Origin: Maribacter sp.
GTDB lineage: Bacteria; Bacteroidota; Bacteroidia; Flavobacteriales; Flavobacteriaceae
DNA: 64,000 nt
Direction of reading: 5' to 3'
NCBI GenBank assembly: GCA_011050675.1
Contig: DRFI01000017.1
Span: 248,001 to 312,000 of the forward strand
Part shown: positions 26,343 to 35,101 of the stretch, piece by piece
Layout: every line of letters starts with the position of its first letter
Numbering within the stretch: position 1 is the first letter of the stretch
Made by a program: the position numbers and the translations under genes
Notes under the pieces: model-generated
What the model was told of the DNA's origin: nothing
What the model saw: only the letters and a program-made list of their open reading frames with translations
The model's database searches: none

Positions 26343-27395
26343 ATGAAAACAATCAAAGGACCAGCCGTATTTTTGGCGCAGTTTGTAGACAGCAAAGCCC
26401 CATTCAATTCATTGGACGGAATGTGTAAATGGGCATCTGATCTTGGATATAAGGGAATTCAAATTCCTACTTGGGAAACTTTTTTAATCGACTTGGACAA
26501 AGCAGCAGAAAGTCAAACCTACTGCGATGAGTTAAAAGCTAAAGTAAACTCTTATGGTTTAGAAATTACAGAGCTTTCTACTCATTTACAAGGGCAGTTA
26601 GTAGCGGTTAACCCTGCATATGATTTAATGTTCGATTCTTTTGCTCCTAAAAATGTTCACGGAAACCCGAAAGCGAGAACTGAGTGGGCGGTAGAAACCG
26701 TAAAAAAAGCTGCTACTGCTAGTAGAAGATTGGGATTAAATGTACACGCAACTTTCTCTGGTTCATTATTATGGCACACCATGCACCCATGGCCACAGAG
26801 ACCAGCCGGTTTAGTTGAAATGGGATTCGAGGAATTAGCAAAAAGATGGACTCCTATCTTAAATCATTTTGATAAAGAGGGAGTAGATGTTTGTTACGAA
26901 ATTCACCCTGGTGAAGATTTGCATGATGGTGATACTTTTGAGCGTTTTCTAGAAGCTACAGGTAATCATAAAAGGGTCAATATCCTTTATGACCCTAGTC
27001 ACTTTGTATTGCAACAGTTAGATTATATTACATATATAGATCATTATCATGAGTTTATAAAGTCTTTTCACGTGAAGGATTCTGAGTTTAACCCTACAGG
27101 AAAAAAAGGTGCCTTTGGTGGTTATAATGATTGGGGCGATAGAGCAGGTAGATACCGTTCATTAGGTGATGGTCAAATAGACTTTAAAACCATATTCTCT
27201 AAATTGACTCAATATGGTTGTGATGTCTGGGCAGTTATGGAATGGGAATGCTGTATTAAAAGTCCAGAACAGGGTGCGCGCGAAGGCGCTAAATTCATTC
27301 AAGATCATATCATAGAAGCTACAGAAAAAACTTTTGATGATTTTGCCGGCGCAGAAACAGATAAAGAAATGTTGAAGAAAATGTTAGGACTTTAA
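26343..27395 (+). CDS. sugar phosphate isomerase/epimerase
   Basis: A cytosolic TIM-barrel AP-endonuclease-2 protein of 350 residues without signal peptide. Metal ligands are suggested in CYEIHPGEDLHDG (Glu), LYDPSHFVLQQLDY (Asp, His), SFHVKDSEF (His) and VMEWECC (Glu). In this gene context the substrate is likely a keto-sugar rather than a phosphate. It is first in a three-gene operon with two DUF1080 lipoproteins (11 and 12 base gaps). Confidence 0.9.
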   Translation: MKTIKGPAVFLAQFVDSKAPFNSLDGMCKWASDLGYKGIQIPTWETFLIDLDKAAESQTYCDELKAKVNSYGLEITELSTHLQGQLVAVNPAYDLMFDSFAPKNVHGNPKARTEWAVETVKKAATASRRLGLNVHATFSGSLLWHTMHPWPQRPAGLVEMGFEELAKRWTPILNHFDKEGVDVCYEIHPGEDLHDGDTFERFLEATGNHKRVNILYDPSHFVLQQLDYITYIDHYHEFIKSFHVKDSEFNPTGKKGAFGGYNDWGDRAGRYRSLGDGQIDFKTIFSKLTQYGCDVWAVMEWECCIKSPEQGAREGAKFIQDHIIEATEKTFDDFAGAETDKEMLKKMLGL

Positions 27396-27406
27396 ATAGA
27401 AGCAAA

Positions 27407-28144
27407 ATGAAAAAAATTATAGTTAGTGCGGTGTGCTTATTAGCTTTCGTCGCATGTAAACAAGAGAAAAAAGAAACTTCTGAGGTAGCCGTTGAAAAGG
27501 TTGAAGTTGTTCAAAACGAATGGGAGGTTTTATTTGATGGAACTTCTTTAGATCAATGGAAAGAATTCAAAACCGATGGTGTTAGTGATGCTTGGAAGAT
27601 TGAAGGAGAAACGTTGGTTTATACTCCACCTGCTGAAGGGGAGGAGAAGAAAAATCATGATCTTGTTACCAAAAAGGAATTTACAGATTTTGTATTAAGC
27701 TTAGATTGGAAAATTTCAGAGGCTGGTAACAGTGGTGTATTCTGGGGTGTTAGTGAAGATGAAAAATTTGGAACAGGTTATCAAACCGGTCCAGAAATTC
27801 AAATTTTGGATAATGATAAGCACCCAGATGCAAAAGCCGGTACTACACACCAAGCTGGTGCTTTGTATGACATGGTCTCACCAGCAAAAGATGTGACAAA
27901 ACCTATTGGCGAATGGAATACTATGATCATAACAGTAAACCATAAGGAACATTTAGGGAGTGTTACTTTGAACGGAACGGTAATGGTTACATTTCCTGTT
28001 GCCAATGAGGAGTGGAATGCCATGGTAGCGAAATCTAAATTCGCAGGCTGGGAAGGTTTCGGCAAGTTTACTACTGGTAAAATTGGATTACAAGATCATG
28101 GAAACGTAGTCGCTTTCAAAAACATAAAAATTAAACAACTTTAA
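27407..28144 (+). CDS. DUF1080 (3-keto-disaccharide hydrolase) lipoprotein
   Basis: The N-terminus MKKIIVSAVCLLAFVACKQ is a lipoprotein signal with lipobox FVAC. The remaining 220 residues form the jelly-roll DUF1080 domain: WEVLFDGTSLDQWKEF, FVLSLDWKISEAGNSGVFWG, ALYDMVSPAKD, GEWNTMIITVNH and IGLQDHGNVVAFKNIKI. Members cleave 3-keto-glycosides, acting after a dehydrogenase. It is in an operon with an isomerase and a second DUF1080 gene. Confidence 0.92.
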   Translation: MKKIIVSAVCLLAFVACKQEKKETSEVAVEKVEVVQNEWEVLFDGTSLDQWKEFKTDGVSDAWKIEGETLVYTPPAEGEEKKNHDLVTKKEFTDFVLSLDWKISEAGNSGVFWGVSEDEKFGTGYQTGPEIQILDNDKHPDAKAGTTHQAGALYDMVSPAKDVTKPIGEWNTMIITVNHKEHLGSVTLNGTVMVTFPVANEEWNAMVAKSKFAGWEGFGKFTTGKIGLQDHGNVVAFKNIKIKQL

Positions 28145-28156
28145 TAGTATTAACAT

Positions 28157-28981
28157 ATGAAAAATAGAAACGTTTTAATTTTGTTAATTGCTTCTTTAAG
28201 TATCATGTCCTGTCAAGAAAAAGTAACAGTTGATGCTGTTGGGGATGTTATGACAGCAAAGGATAGTGTTATAGTTCATGAAGAATACATGGCAGATGAA
28301 CCTACTACACCAGAGGGAACTGAGTATTACGAACCAAAGGTTGCAGTAGTTAGGCCTGGTGCCGTTGGTACTGCACCTAGCGATGCGATTGTTCTTTTTG
28401 ATGGTACTAGCTTAGATAATTGGATCAGTGTAAACGATAGCACAGCAGCTAAGTGGCATTTAAACAAGGATGGTAGTATGACTGTTAATGACAAAACAGG
28501 AAACATACAAACAAAACAGAATTTTGGCGATGTGCAGTTGCATATTGAATGGAAATCTCCTTTACCGGTACAAAGAGAAGGTCAAAACAGAGCTAATAGT
28601 GGTGTTTTCTTAAATGGAATTTATGAAGTACAGGTTTTAGATCAGAATGATAATGAAACCTATGTAAATGGTCAGGTGAGTTCTATCTACAAGCAACACG
28701 TACCATTAGCAATGGCTTCAGTTCCTACAGGTGAGTGGAATACTTACGACATCATTTATCATGCACCAGAATTTAATGTGGATGGTGGAAAGATCAAATC
28801 TGGAGATATTACTGTAATACATAATGGTGTGTTGGTTCAAGATCATGTTGAGCTTAAAGGAACTACACCTTATGTTGGTTGGCCAAAGAATCCAGCTCAT
28901 GGTAAAGGTCCTTTATTACTACAAGACCACGGTGATGATAGCCGGGTTAGTTTTAGAAATATTTGGGTAAGAGAGCTTTAA
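28157..28981 (+). CDS. DUF1080 lipoprotein, second paralogue
   Basis: A lipoprotein signal (lipobox IMSC) and a roughly 60-residue linker precede a DUF1080 domain: IVLFDGTSLDNWISV, GDVQLHIEWKSP, NSGVFLNGIYEVQVLD, GEWNTYDIIYHAPEF, LLLQDHGDDSRVSFRNIWV. It differs from the first copy in the longer linker and a distinct middle section, so the two probably act on different 3-keto-glycosides or on different bonds. It ends the operon, followed by a terminator. Confidence 0.9.
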   Translation: MKNRNVLILLIASLSIMSCQEKVTVDAVGDVMTAKDSVIVHEEYMADEPTTPEGTEYYEPKVAVVRPGAVGTAPSDAIVLFDGTSLDNWISVNDSTAAKWHLNKDGSMTVNDKTGNIQTKQNFGDVQLHIEWKSPLPVQREGQNRANSGVFLNGIYEVQVLDQNDNETYVNGQVSSIYKQHVPLAMASVPTGEWNTYDIIYHAPEFNVDGGKIKSGDITVIHNGVLVQDHVELKGTTPYVGWPKNPAHGKGPLLLQDHGDDSRVSFRNIWVREL

Positions 28982-28997
28982 AATGATATAACTTGAA

Positions 28998-29041
28998 ATA
29001 AAGGAGTAAACAAAAAAAATATCTTGTTTGCTCCTTTATTA
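28998..29041 (+). terminator. terminator of the isomerase/DUF1080 operon
   Basis: A stem of about 17 bp, AATAAAGGAGTAAACAA against TTGTTTGCTCCTTTATT (one G-T pair), with a 10-base loop. The T-run is weak, so efficiency is uncertain. Confidence 0.65.
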
Positions 29042-29060
29042 TTTATGTAGGGTGACTGTT

Positions 29061-29092
29061 TTGCATTAAATTTTTCAATTACCTTACCTTTG
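29061..29092 (+). promoter_or_regulatory. promoter of the yicC-gmk-nadD operon
   Basis: TTG at 29061-29063 (within TTTTG), a 21-base spacer and TACCTTTG at 29085-29092, an exact TAnnTTTG match. The ATG is 20 bases further on. Confidence 0.6.
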
Positions 29093-29112
29093 TCTTAATC
29101 TAAAATGTATTT

Positions 29113-29970
29113 ATGATTCAATCCATGACCGGCTTTGGAAAGCATGTAGTTCAATTGCCTAATAAAAAAATTACGGTAGAAATAAAATCTCTTAACAGCA
29201 AGAGCATTGATTTAAATGCACGTATGCCTTCTAGCTATCGTGAAAAAGAATTAGAACTAAGAAAATTGGTCGCTAATTCTTTGCTTCGTGGTAAGGTAGA
29301 TTTTAATCTTTACGTAGAGCTTACTGGAGATACTACTTCTACTCAAGTGAATGAGGTTGCCGTAAAACAGTATATGAATCAATTAAAGAACATTGCTGAT
29401 GGTGATGATTTAAGATTGTTAGAATTGGCATTGCGTTTTCCTGATGCAATGAAAACGGATAAGGAAGATATTGATGAGGAGGAATACGAAGCCATCAAAG
29501 AAGCTTTGCAAGGTGCATTGGTAGAAATCAATGAGTTTAGATCTGAAGAAGGAAATGTCCTAGAAAAAGACTTTTTAGATAGAATTACTTCTTTGAATAA
29601 ATTGTTAGAAGAGGTTATTACCATTGATCCAGATAGACAAGCTACAATTCGTGAGCGACTAGAGAAAGCGGTACAAGATTTAAAGGCAGATGTAGATGCA
29701 AATAGATTTGAGCAAGAGCTTATTTACTATTTAGAGAAATATGATATTACCGAAGAAAAAGTACGTTTGTCAAATCATTTAGATTATTTCAGTAAAACTT
29801 TACAATCAGACGATAGTAATGGTAAGAAATTAGGGTTTATTTCCCAAGAAATAGGTCGTGAAATCAATACTATTGGTTCTAAGGCAAACTTTGCACCCAT
29901 GCAACAGATTGTGGTTCAAATGAAAGATGAGTTAGAAAAGATTAAGGAACAAATGTTAAACGTATTATAG
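29113..29970 (+). CDS. YicC-family endoribonuclease
   Basis: The N-terminus MIQSMTGFGK is the YicC signature, and the C-terminal DUF1732 region has GKKLGFISQEIGREINTIGSKA and VVQMKDELEKIKEQMLNVL. E. coli YicC is a small-RNA-degrading endonuclease; the role here is by family. The 285 residues are normal. It leads an operon with guanylate kinase directly adjacent (no gap), the usual YicC neighbour. Confidence 0.93.
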   Translation: MIQSMTGFGKHVVQLPNKKITVEIKSLNSKSIDLNARMPSSYREKELELRKLVANSLLRGKVDFNLYVELTGDTTSTQVNEVAVKQYMNQLKNIADGDDLRLLELALRFPDAMKTDKEDIDEEEYEAIKEALQGALVEINEFRSEEGNVLEKDFLDRITSLNKLLEEVITIDPDRQATIRERLEKAVQDLKADVDANRFEQELIYYLEKYDITEEKVRLSNHLDYFSKTLQSDDSNGKKLGFISQEIGREINTIGSKANFAPMQQIVVQMKDELEKIKEQMLNVL

Positions 29971-30552
29971 ATGAAAGGTGGAAAACTAATCATTTTTTCT
30001 GCACCCTCTGGAAGTGGGAAAACAACCATTGTTCGCCATCTTTTGGCACAACCCGAATTAAATTTAGCTTTTTCTGTGTCTGCAACCTCTCGTCCTAGAA
30101 GGGGAAAAGAAAAGAATAAAGAGCATTATTATTTTATGTCTGTTTCAGAGTTTAAGAATCATATTAAAAATGATGATTTTTTAGAATGGGAAGAGGTGTA
30201 TAGAGATAACTTTTATGGTACTTTAAAAAGTGAAGTAGAACGACTTTGGGCTGAAGGAAAAAACGTAATTTTTGATATCGATGTAGTTGGAGGCTTGAGA
30301 ATTAAAAAGAAATTCCCAGATCAAACTTTAGCGGTTTTCGTAAAGCCACCGAGTGTTGATGAACTTAAGATTAGACTTAAGAAACGCAGTACTGAAAGCG
30401 AGGATAAGATAAACATGCGTATTGCAAAAGCTTCAGTGGAATTGGCAACAGCTCCACAATTTGATAAGATTATTAAAAATTATGATCTTGATGTTGCATT
30501 AGAAGAAGCTGTAGATTTAGTAGCCTCTTTTATAGCTGAAGACAAAGAATAA
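29971..30552 (+). CDS. gmk: guanylate kinase
   Basis: Phosphorylates GMP to GDP in the cytosol. The P-loop is APSGSGKTTI (residues 11-20), followed by the GMP-binding SATSRPRRGKEKNKEHYYF and the FDIDVVGGLRIKKKF core. The 193-residue length is typical. It is directly adjacent to yicC and 6 bases before the nadD ATG, forming a tight operon. Confidence 0.97.
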   Translation: MKGGKLIIFSAPSGSGKTTIVRHLLAQPELNLAFSVSATSRPRRGKEKNKEHYYFMSVSEFKNHIKNDDFLEWEEVYRDNFYGTLKSEVERLWAEGKNVIFDIDVVGGLRIKKKFPDQTLAVFVKPPSVDELKIRLKKRSTESEDKINMRIAKASVELATAPQFDKIIKNYDLDVALEEAVDLVASFIAEDKE

Positions 30553-30558
30553 TTGCAC

Positions 30559-31143
30559 ATGAAAAAGGTAGGATTATACTTTGGTACCTTTAACCCTATT
30601 CATATTGGTCATTTGGTCATAGCGAACCATATGGTGGAGTTTTCAGATTTAGATGAGGTATGGTTTGTAGTTACACCACAAAGCCCGTTTAAGACTAAGA
30701 AAACACTTCTAGATAATCATCAGAGATTTGAAATGGTGTATGAAGCAACGAAGGATTATCCTAAATTAAATCCTAGTAATATTGAGTTTAATCTGCCACA
30801 ACCCAATTACACTATAAATACCTTAGTCCATTTGAATGAAAAATACCCGAAAGGTTATGAGTTTTCATTGATAATGGGTGAGGATAATTTAAAGGGACTT
30901 CATAAATGGAAGAACTATGAAGCTATTTTAGAGCTCCATAATCTGTACGTATACCCAAGAATTTCTGAAGGAGCTATAGATCATCAATTTAAAGAGCACG
31001 ATAAAATAACTCGTGTAAATGCTCCGATTATGGAAATATCTTCCACCTTTATAAGAAGGGAACATAAAAACGGTAAAAACATAAAACCTTTACTGCCACC
31101 AGAAGTGTGGAAGTATATGGATGAAATGAATTTTTACAGATAG
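30559..31143 (+). CDS. nadD: nicotinate-nucleotide adenylyltransferase
   Basis: It converts nicotinate mononucleotide and ATP to deamido-NAD in NAD synthesis. Motifs are GTFNPIHIGHL (HxGH) at residues 8-18, the FSLIMGEDNL region, and MEISSTFIRR near the end. I chose ATG 30559, which starts MKKVGLYFGTF, over the TTG at 30553 two codons upstream. The product is 194 residues, as usual. It is the last gene of the yicC-gmk-nadD operon. Confidence 0.95.
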   Translation: MKKVGLYFGTFNPIHIGHLVIANHMVEFSDLDEVWFVVTPQSPFKTKKTLLDNHQRFEMVYEATKDYPKLNPSNIEFNLPQPNYTINTLVHLNEKYPKGYEFSLIMGEDNLKGLHKWKNYEAILELHNLYVYPRISEGAIDHQFKEHDKITRVNAPIMEISSTFIRREHKNGKNIKPLLPPEVWKYMDEMNFYR

Positions 31144-31165
31144 AAATTAGCTTTGTTATTTTGGA

Positions 31166-31885
31166 TTATTGAACTGGCACTAAATTCGTCGGAATAACAT
31201 TTTTAGTCTTAGCAAACGCAAGGGATAATTGCCCGTCTTGGATATCATCTAATACCCAGTTTCCATCGGTATATTCCATTATCCAAATTTTTTCTTCATC
31301 ATCAAACTTACTACTACCTTGAACAATTTTATTGGTGTCCTTGTTTTTGAGGTAATCCATAATGTTTGCTGTTATTAAAAAGGCGATTCTTGAGCCTTCT
31401 AAATTTTCGTCATCTGTAATCTCTAAATAAAGTGGTTTAACAGATTTAATACCATCTACTTTACAAACATTTTTGAGGTTTTCTTTTTTCCATTCATCCA
31501 AATGCACCAATTGTTGATTTTGCCAGTACCAATGACTTATATAGCTAGATGCCTCTTTTAGGTCTTGATTATTCCATGCTATATATACTCTACTAAAAAT
31601 ATGACGGACGTTTTTATCTAAGTTTAACCAAGCGAAATCCCTGTTTCTTTTGCCTAAAATTAATAGTTCTTTTTTACATTTATTTATGGCGATATACTCC
31701 CTGAAGTAAACATAGATGGTAAGTGGAAGTAGAATAATACCTATAATGGACATAAGTATTTTACCCCACCATGTCTTAAATATCGCTTTTACAACTGTAC
31801 CACCTGGACCGGCATACATTGGGTCAATATCAAAAAGAACTAAGGCTATAACCAATACTAGAATTATAAAATGACTCTTTCTCAT
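31166..31885 (-). CDS. Tim44-like domain membrane protein
   Basis: Two hydrophobic segments near the N-terminus (about residues 6-22 and 43-61, the second IGIILLPLTIYVYF) are separated by a short loop. A mixed alpha/beta domain follows (about 75-239) with VRHIFSRVYIAWNNQDLKEAS and KIWIMEYTDGNWVLDDIQDGQ, resembling the Tim44/MRPL45 C-terminal fold. The family role in bacteria is unknown. It follows the DUF6503 gene on the same strand by 66 bases. Confidence 0.65.
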   Translation of the reverse strand: MRKSHFIILVLVIALVLFDIDPMYAGPGGTVVKAIFKTWWGKILMSIIGIILLPLTIYVYFREYIAINKCKKELLILGKRNRDFAWLNLDKNVRHIFSRVYIAWNNQDLKEASSYISHWYWQNQQLVHLDEWKKENLKNVCKVDGIKSVKPLYLEITDDENLEGSRIAFLITANIMDYLKNKDTNKIVQGSSKFDDEEKIWIMEYTDGNWVLDDIQDGQLSLAFAKTKNVIPTNLVPVQ

Positions 31886-31951
31886 TGTTAAATGGAATTA
31901 GGGTTCATTAAATAACTAATAAAGGCTATGATTTAGTATGTTTCTGCTAAA

Positions 31952-32674
31952 TTAAAGGGAGTTTGCTTTGCGTAAATTATCGGTAGCAAGAAAGACATCT
32001 CCTTTGTTATAATACCATTTGCGGACTTTCGGAATTTTTATTCCATTAACGTTAATCATTTCTGAGAGTAAAATGTATTCTCCGTCGTTTTTGCTTTCGT
32101 CATGAAAGAATTGGTACACTTCCATGGCGTATGTCTTAGGGTCAAAATAGAAATACCAAGTATCACTACCTACTTCTTTGTCATAACCGGCTTTCAATAC
32201 TAAATACTCTTTTCCTTTGAATGTTTTTTTGATGACCTTAGAATCTATATTTGTCCCCGGATCTTTCAATTTCATAGGAAGTCCATATAGGTATGTGTAA
32301 TAGTTTTTCATCATTTTAGCGCGTTCACAGCTAATGTTTAAACTATCCTTTATTTTAGGAAAAATAGAAGTGCTGCCATTTAATTTTAAGGTGCATTCAC
32401 CATTGTCCAGTTCTGATTCTATGGTATAATTGTCTTTTTTTACCGTAGTTTTAAAATAGTTGCTAGGCAGTTTCATTTCAACAACCGTGCTCCGTGGGCT
32501 ACCTTTTGGGTTTTTCATTTCTATCAGCATCTTGCCTTTAAAGGTAGACCAGTTGTCTTCTGGGTCGTGATATGAAATTGCTTTCTCAAGTAGTTGTTCT
32601 CCTGTAAGTTCTTGAGAAGAAAGAGAAACACTTAGTAGTAGTGAAATGGATAAAAAAAAGTACCTGATCATCAT
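31952..32674 (-). CDS. secreted DUF6503-like (LolA-fold) protein
   Basis: A signal peptide (MMIRYFFLSISLLLSVSLSS) is followed by the family start LLEKAISYHDPEDNWSTFKG and a chain of about ten beta strands typical of the LolA/LolB-like fold. The family assignment to DUF6503 is by memory of this start and is moderately sure. The length of 240 is normal. Its first five codons form half of a strong terminator-like hairpin, and the T-run continues into codons 5-8, so expression probably depends on read-through from the PiT gene. Confidence 0.7.
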   Translation of the reverse strand: MMIRYFFLSISLLLSVSLSSQELTGEQLLEKAISYHDPEDNWSTFKGKMLIEMKNPKGSPRSTVVEMKLPSNYFKTTVKKDNYTIESELDNGECTLKLNGSTSIFPKIKDSLNISCERAKMMKNYYTYLYGLPMKLKDPGTNIDSKVIKKTFKGKEYLVLKAGYDKEVGSDTWYFYFDPKTYAMEVYQFFHDESKNDGEYILLSEMINVNGIKIPKVRKWYYNKGDVFLATDNLRKANSL

Positions 32675-32699
32675 TTTAGTTTATGATGACAAGGTACTT
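32652..32699 (-). terminator. intrinsic terminator overlapping the DUF6503 start codon
   Basis: On the minus strand, 17-base arms (32699-32683 and 32674-32658) pair with one mismatch and one G-U pair around an 8-base loop, and eight T bases follow (32659-32652). It lies 27 bases after the PiT stop. The right arm begins with the two ATG codons of the DUF6503 gene. Confidence 0.75.
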
Positions 32700-32725
32700 A
32701 TAATTTTAATTTTTAAAAGTAGTTT

Positions 32726-35026
32726 TTACTTTTTTAGCTGCTCTATTGTAGCTGGTGTTACAGAGCTATCATGCTCGTTATGGTATTGTTGTAATAAATT
32801 CATAACAGAGGTCATTAAATCTTTCGTTTCTAAAAGTAACGAGAAGTATAGTGTCGTGTTTTTTGGACTCGACTCTTCTGTACGCGTTCTAGCAACTTGT
32901 GTTTGAATCTTATCTGAAACCATATCAAATAATTCTTGTTTTTTGTTCAAAACAAGCCCTATCTGTTCAAAAGACTGATTGGAAAAAGCATCTTGAGTCT
33001 GATTTAATATTTCCTCTAGTTTTAAATCAATTTGCTTAAGCTCTTTTATCTGATTGTATTTTAATTTTTTATGGTTGTTGTTAACATGCTTATGGCTGAC
33101 TTTACCAATGTACTCTAAAGATTGAGCGATATCGGTCAAATAACCAAGAGTGTTAATGTAAAAGTTACTTGCACCAATACTATTGTCATCAAGGTTTTTG
33201 ATAAAATAGAAAATATGGTCACGTAGATCATCTATTTCATTTGAAAGTTTCTCTCCTTGTTTCTTATTCTTTTTCAGTAGGCTAACATCTTGTTTTGCCA
33301 GTCCGTTAATAGAATTCGTGAAAATCTTATTAGTTCTCTTTAAAACGTTAGAGATATTCATGGCACTTTCAAAAATTACTCCTTGAATAGAACTACTTTC
33401 TGCTCTGTTCAATGAGTCTTCTGCTTTAAGCTCTTTTGCCTTTTTGTTGTGAGAAATATAGTTTCTGGCTAATAAAAGTACAGCTGCAAATAATAAGATT
33501 GCTAGAGCGGCACCTTTACCAAAGCTAATTAGCGTTAATATGATACCTGAAGCGATAAAAGCTATTATAGCAGTACCGAACCATCCACCGATAACGTTAA
33601 GTACACCTGCCACCCTGTATACCGCGCTCTCTGCTCCCCAAGCTCTATCGGCAAGTGAAGTACCCATTGCTACCATAAAAGTTACATAGGTAGTAGATAA
33701 CGGTAGTTTATAAGATGTAGCAATTGAAATCAAAATACCGGCAACCATTAAGTTTACCGCAGCACGAACCATGTCAAATGCAGGAAGTTCATGAACCTTG
33801 TTTTTAGATAATGCAATAACTGGCTTATCAAATTGCTTGTCTATTTTAGCTTGTAATGATTTCGGCATTACTGATGTAAGTATGTCAGAAACTGAAATCG
33901 CAATACGTACTAACCCTCTTGATAAGAAATTTGGTTGAAATCTTTCTTTTGTGTCTTCTTGGCTAGATAAATCTATCGAGGTTTTAACAACACTTTTTGC
34001 TTTGCTAGAAAACCATAAGGTAAGTACCATGATCATACCTGCAATAAACAAAAGTAGTGTTGGTGTAGGAACCTTTTTAGCTAAAATACCCATGCTAAAT
34101 TCTGAAGCTGCAACACCAGAGGCTACCCATGCTTCATATGATTGCCAAGCTGCAATAGGTACACCAATAAAATTAACTAAATCATTACCTGCAAAAGCTA
34201 AGGCTAGGGCAAACGTACCAACACCAATAATTAATTTGTAAATATTTACTTTGGCAGCTTTCATTAAGATGAAAGAAAGTAATGACCACACTAAAAAGTT
34301 AACAAGTACTAGTATAATCAATTGAGTTTCTAAGAATTCTTTGATAGTAATACCACCAATTAAATCATAGCTTTCTCCTGCAAAAGCTGTTCCTCCAATA
34401 CCTTTCATTAATATGAAATAGGTGATTGATGATAAGGCAAAACCTCCAAAAAGAGCACCAACCCATGTTGGTTTTTTCTCAAAATTATAGGATAAAAGTA
34501 ATCTTGATACCCATTGTACCAATGCCCCAATAGAAAAAGCAACTACAACAGAAAGTAATATTCCGAATATAATTTGAATGGCCTTGTCATTATTAATATA
34601 ATTAACGACATCTGTGAAGCTACCATTATCTGCACCAATTTTAATTAATGACATTGCAACAGCTGCTCCTAACAACTCAAATACAATTGATACAGTTGTA
34701 GAAGTTGGCATACCAAGCGTATTAAAGAAATCTAATAACAAGATATCCGTAATCATTACGGCCATGAAAATGAACATAATCTCATCGAAGTAAAATTCAC
34801 CAGGATTAAATATTCCTTTTCTGGCTACCTCCATCATACCGCTTGAAAATAGTGCGCCAGCTGCAATACCAAAACTAGCGACAATCATAATCGTTTTAAA
34901 AGAAATAGCTTTAGAACCGATAGCTGAATTTAAAAAATTCACTGCATCATTACTAACTCCTACAACAAGATCTGCTACAGCTAAAACAGCTAATGCGATA
35001 AGCATTATAAAATAAATATTATCCAT
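32726..35026 (-). CDS. PiT-family inorganic phosphate transporter with PhoU-like tail
   Basis: A phosphate:cation symporter of the inner membrane, 766 residues. The two inverted PHO4 signatures are GVSNDAVNFLNSAIGSKAI (residues 23-41) and GNDLVNFIGVPIAAW (about 280). About ten to twelve membrane segments reach residue 530. A soluble helical tail (about 545-766) with NISNVLKRTNKIFTNSINGL and repeated helices resembles PhoU/DUF47 proteins that usually are separate from PiT, so the two appear fused. A phosphate-type porin gene lies 75 bases upstream on the same strand. Confidence 0.93.
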   Translation of the reverse strand: MDNIYFIMLIALAVLAVADLVVGVSNDAVNFLNSAIGSKAISFKTIMIVASFGIAAGALFSSGMMEVARKGIFNPGEFYFDEIMFIFMAVMITDILLLDFFNTLGMPTSTTVSIVFELLGAAVAMSLIKIGADNGSFTDVVNYINNDKAIQIIFGILLSVVVAFSIGALVQWVSRLLLSYNFEKKPTWVGALFGGFALSSITYFILMKGIGGTAFAGESYDLIGGITIKEFLETQLIILVLVNFLVWSLLSFILMKAAKVNIYKLIIGVGTFALALAFAGNDLVNFIGVPIAAWQSYEAWVASGVAASEFSMGILAKKVPTPTLLLFIAGMIMVLTLWFSSKAKSVVKTSIDLSSQEDTKERFQPNFLSRGLVRIAISVSDILTSVMPKSLQAKIDKQFDKPVIALSKNKVHELPAFDMVRAAVNLMVAGILISIATSYKLPLSTTYVTFMVAMGTSLADRAWGAESAVYRVAGVLNVIGGWFGTAIIAFIASGIILTLISFGKGAALAILLFAAVLLLARNYISHNKKAKELKAEDSLNRAESSSIQGVIFESAMNISNVLKRTNKIFTNSINGLAKQDVSLLKKNKKQGEKLSNEIDDLRDHIFYFIKNLDDNSIGASNFYINTLGYLTDIAQSLEYIGKVSHKHVNNNHKKLKYNQIKELKQIDLKLEEILNQTQDAFSNQSFEQIGLVLNKKQELFDMVSDKIQTQVARTRTEESSPKNTTLYFSLLLETKDLMTSVMNLLQQYHNEHDSSVTPATIEQLKK

Positions 35027-35101
35027 AATTGAATTACTCTATTAATTTGCAAATATCATTATCGCTATTTGCTATTGTGTTATGTTAAGGTTATTATATT
35101 G

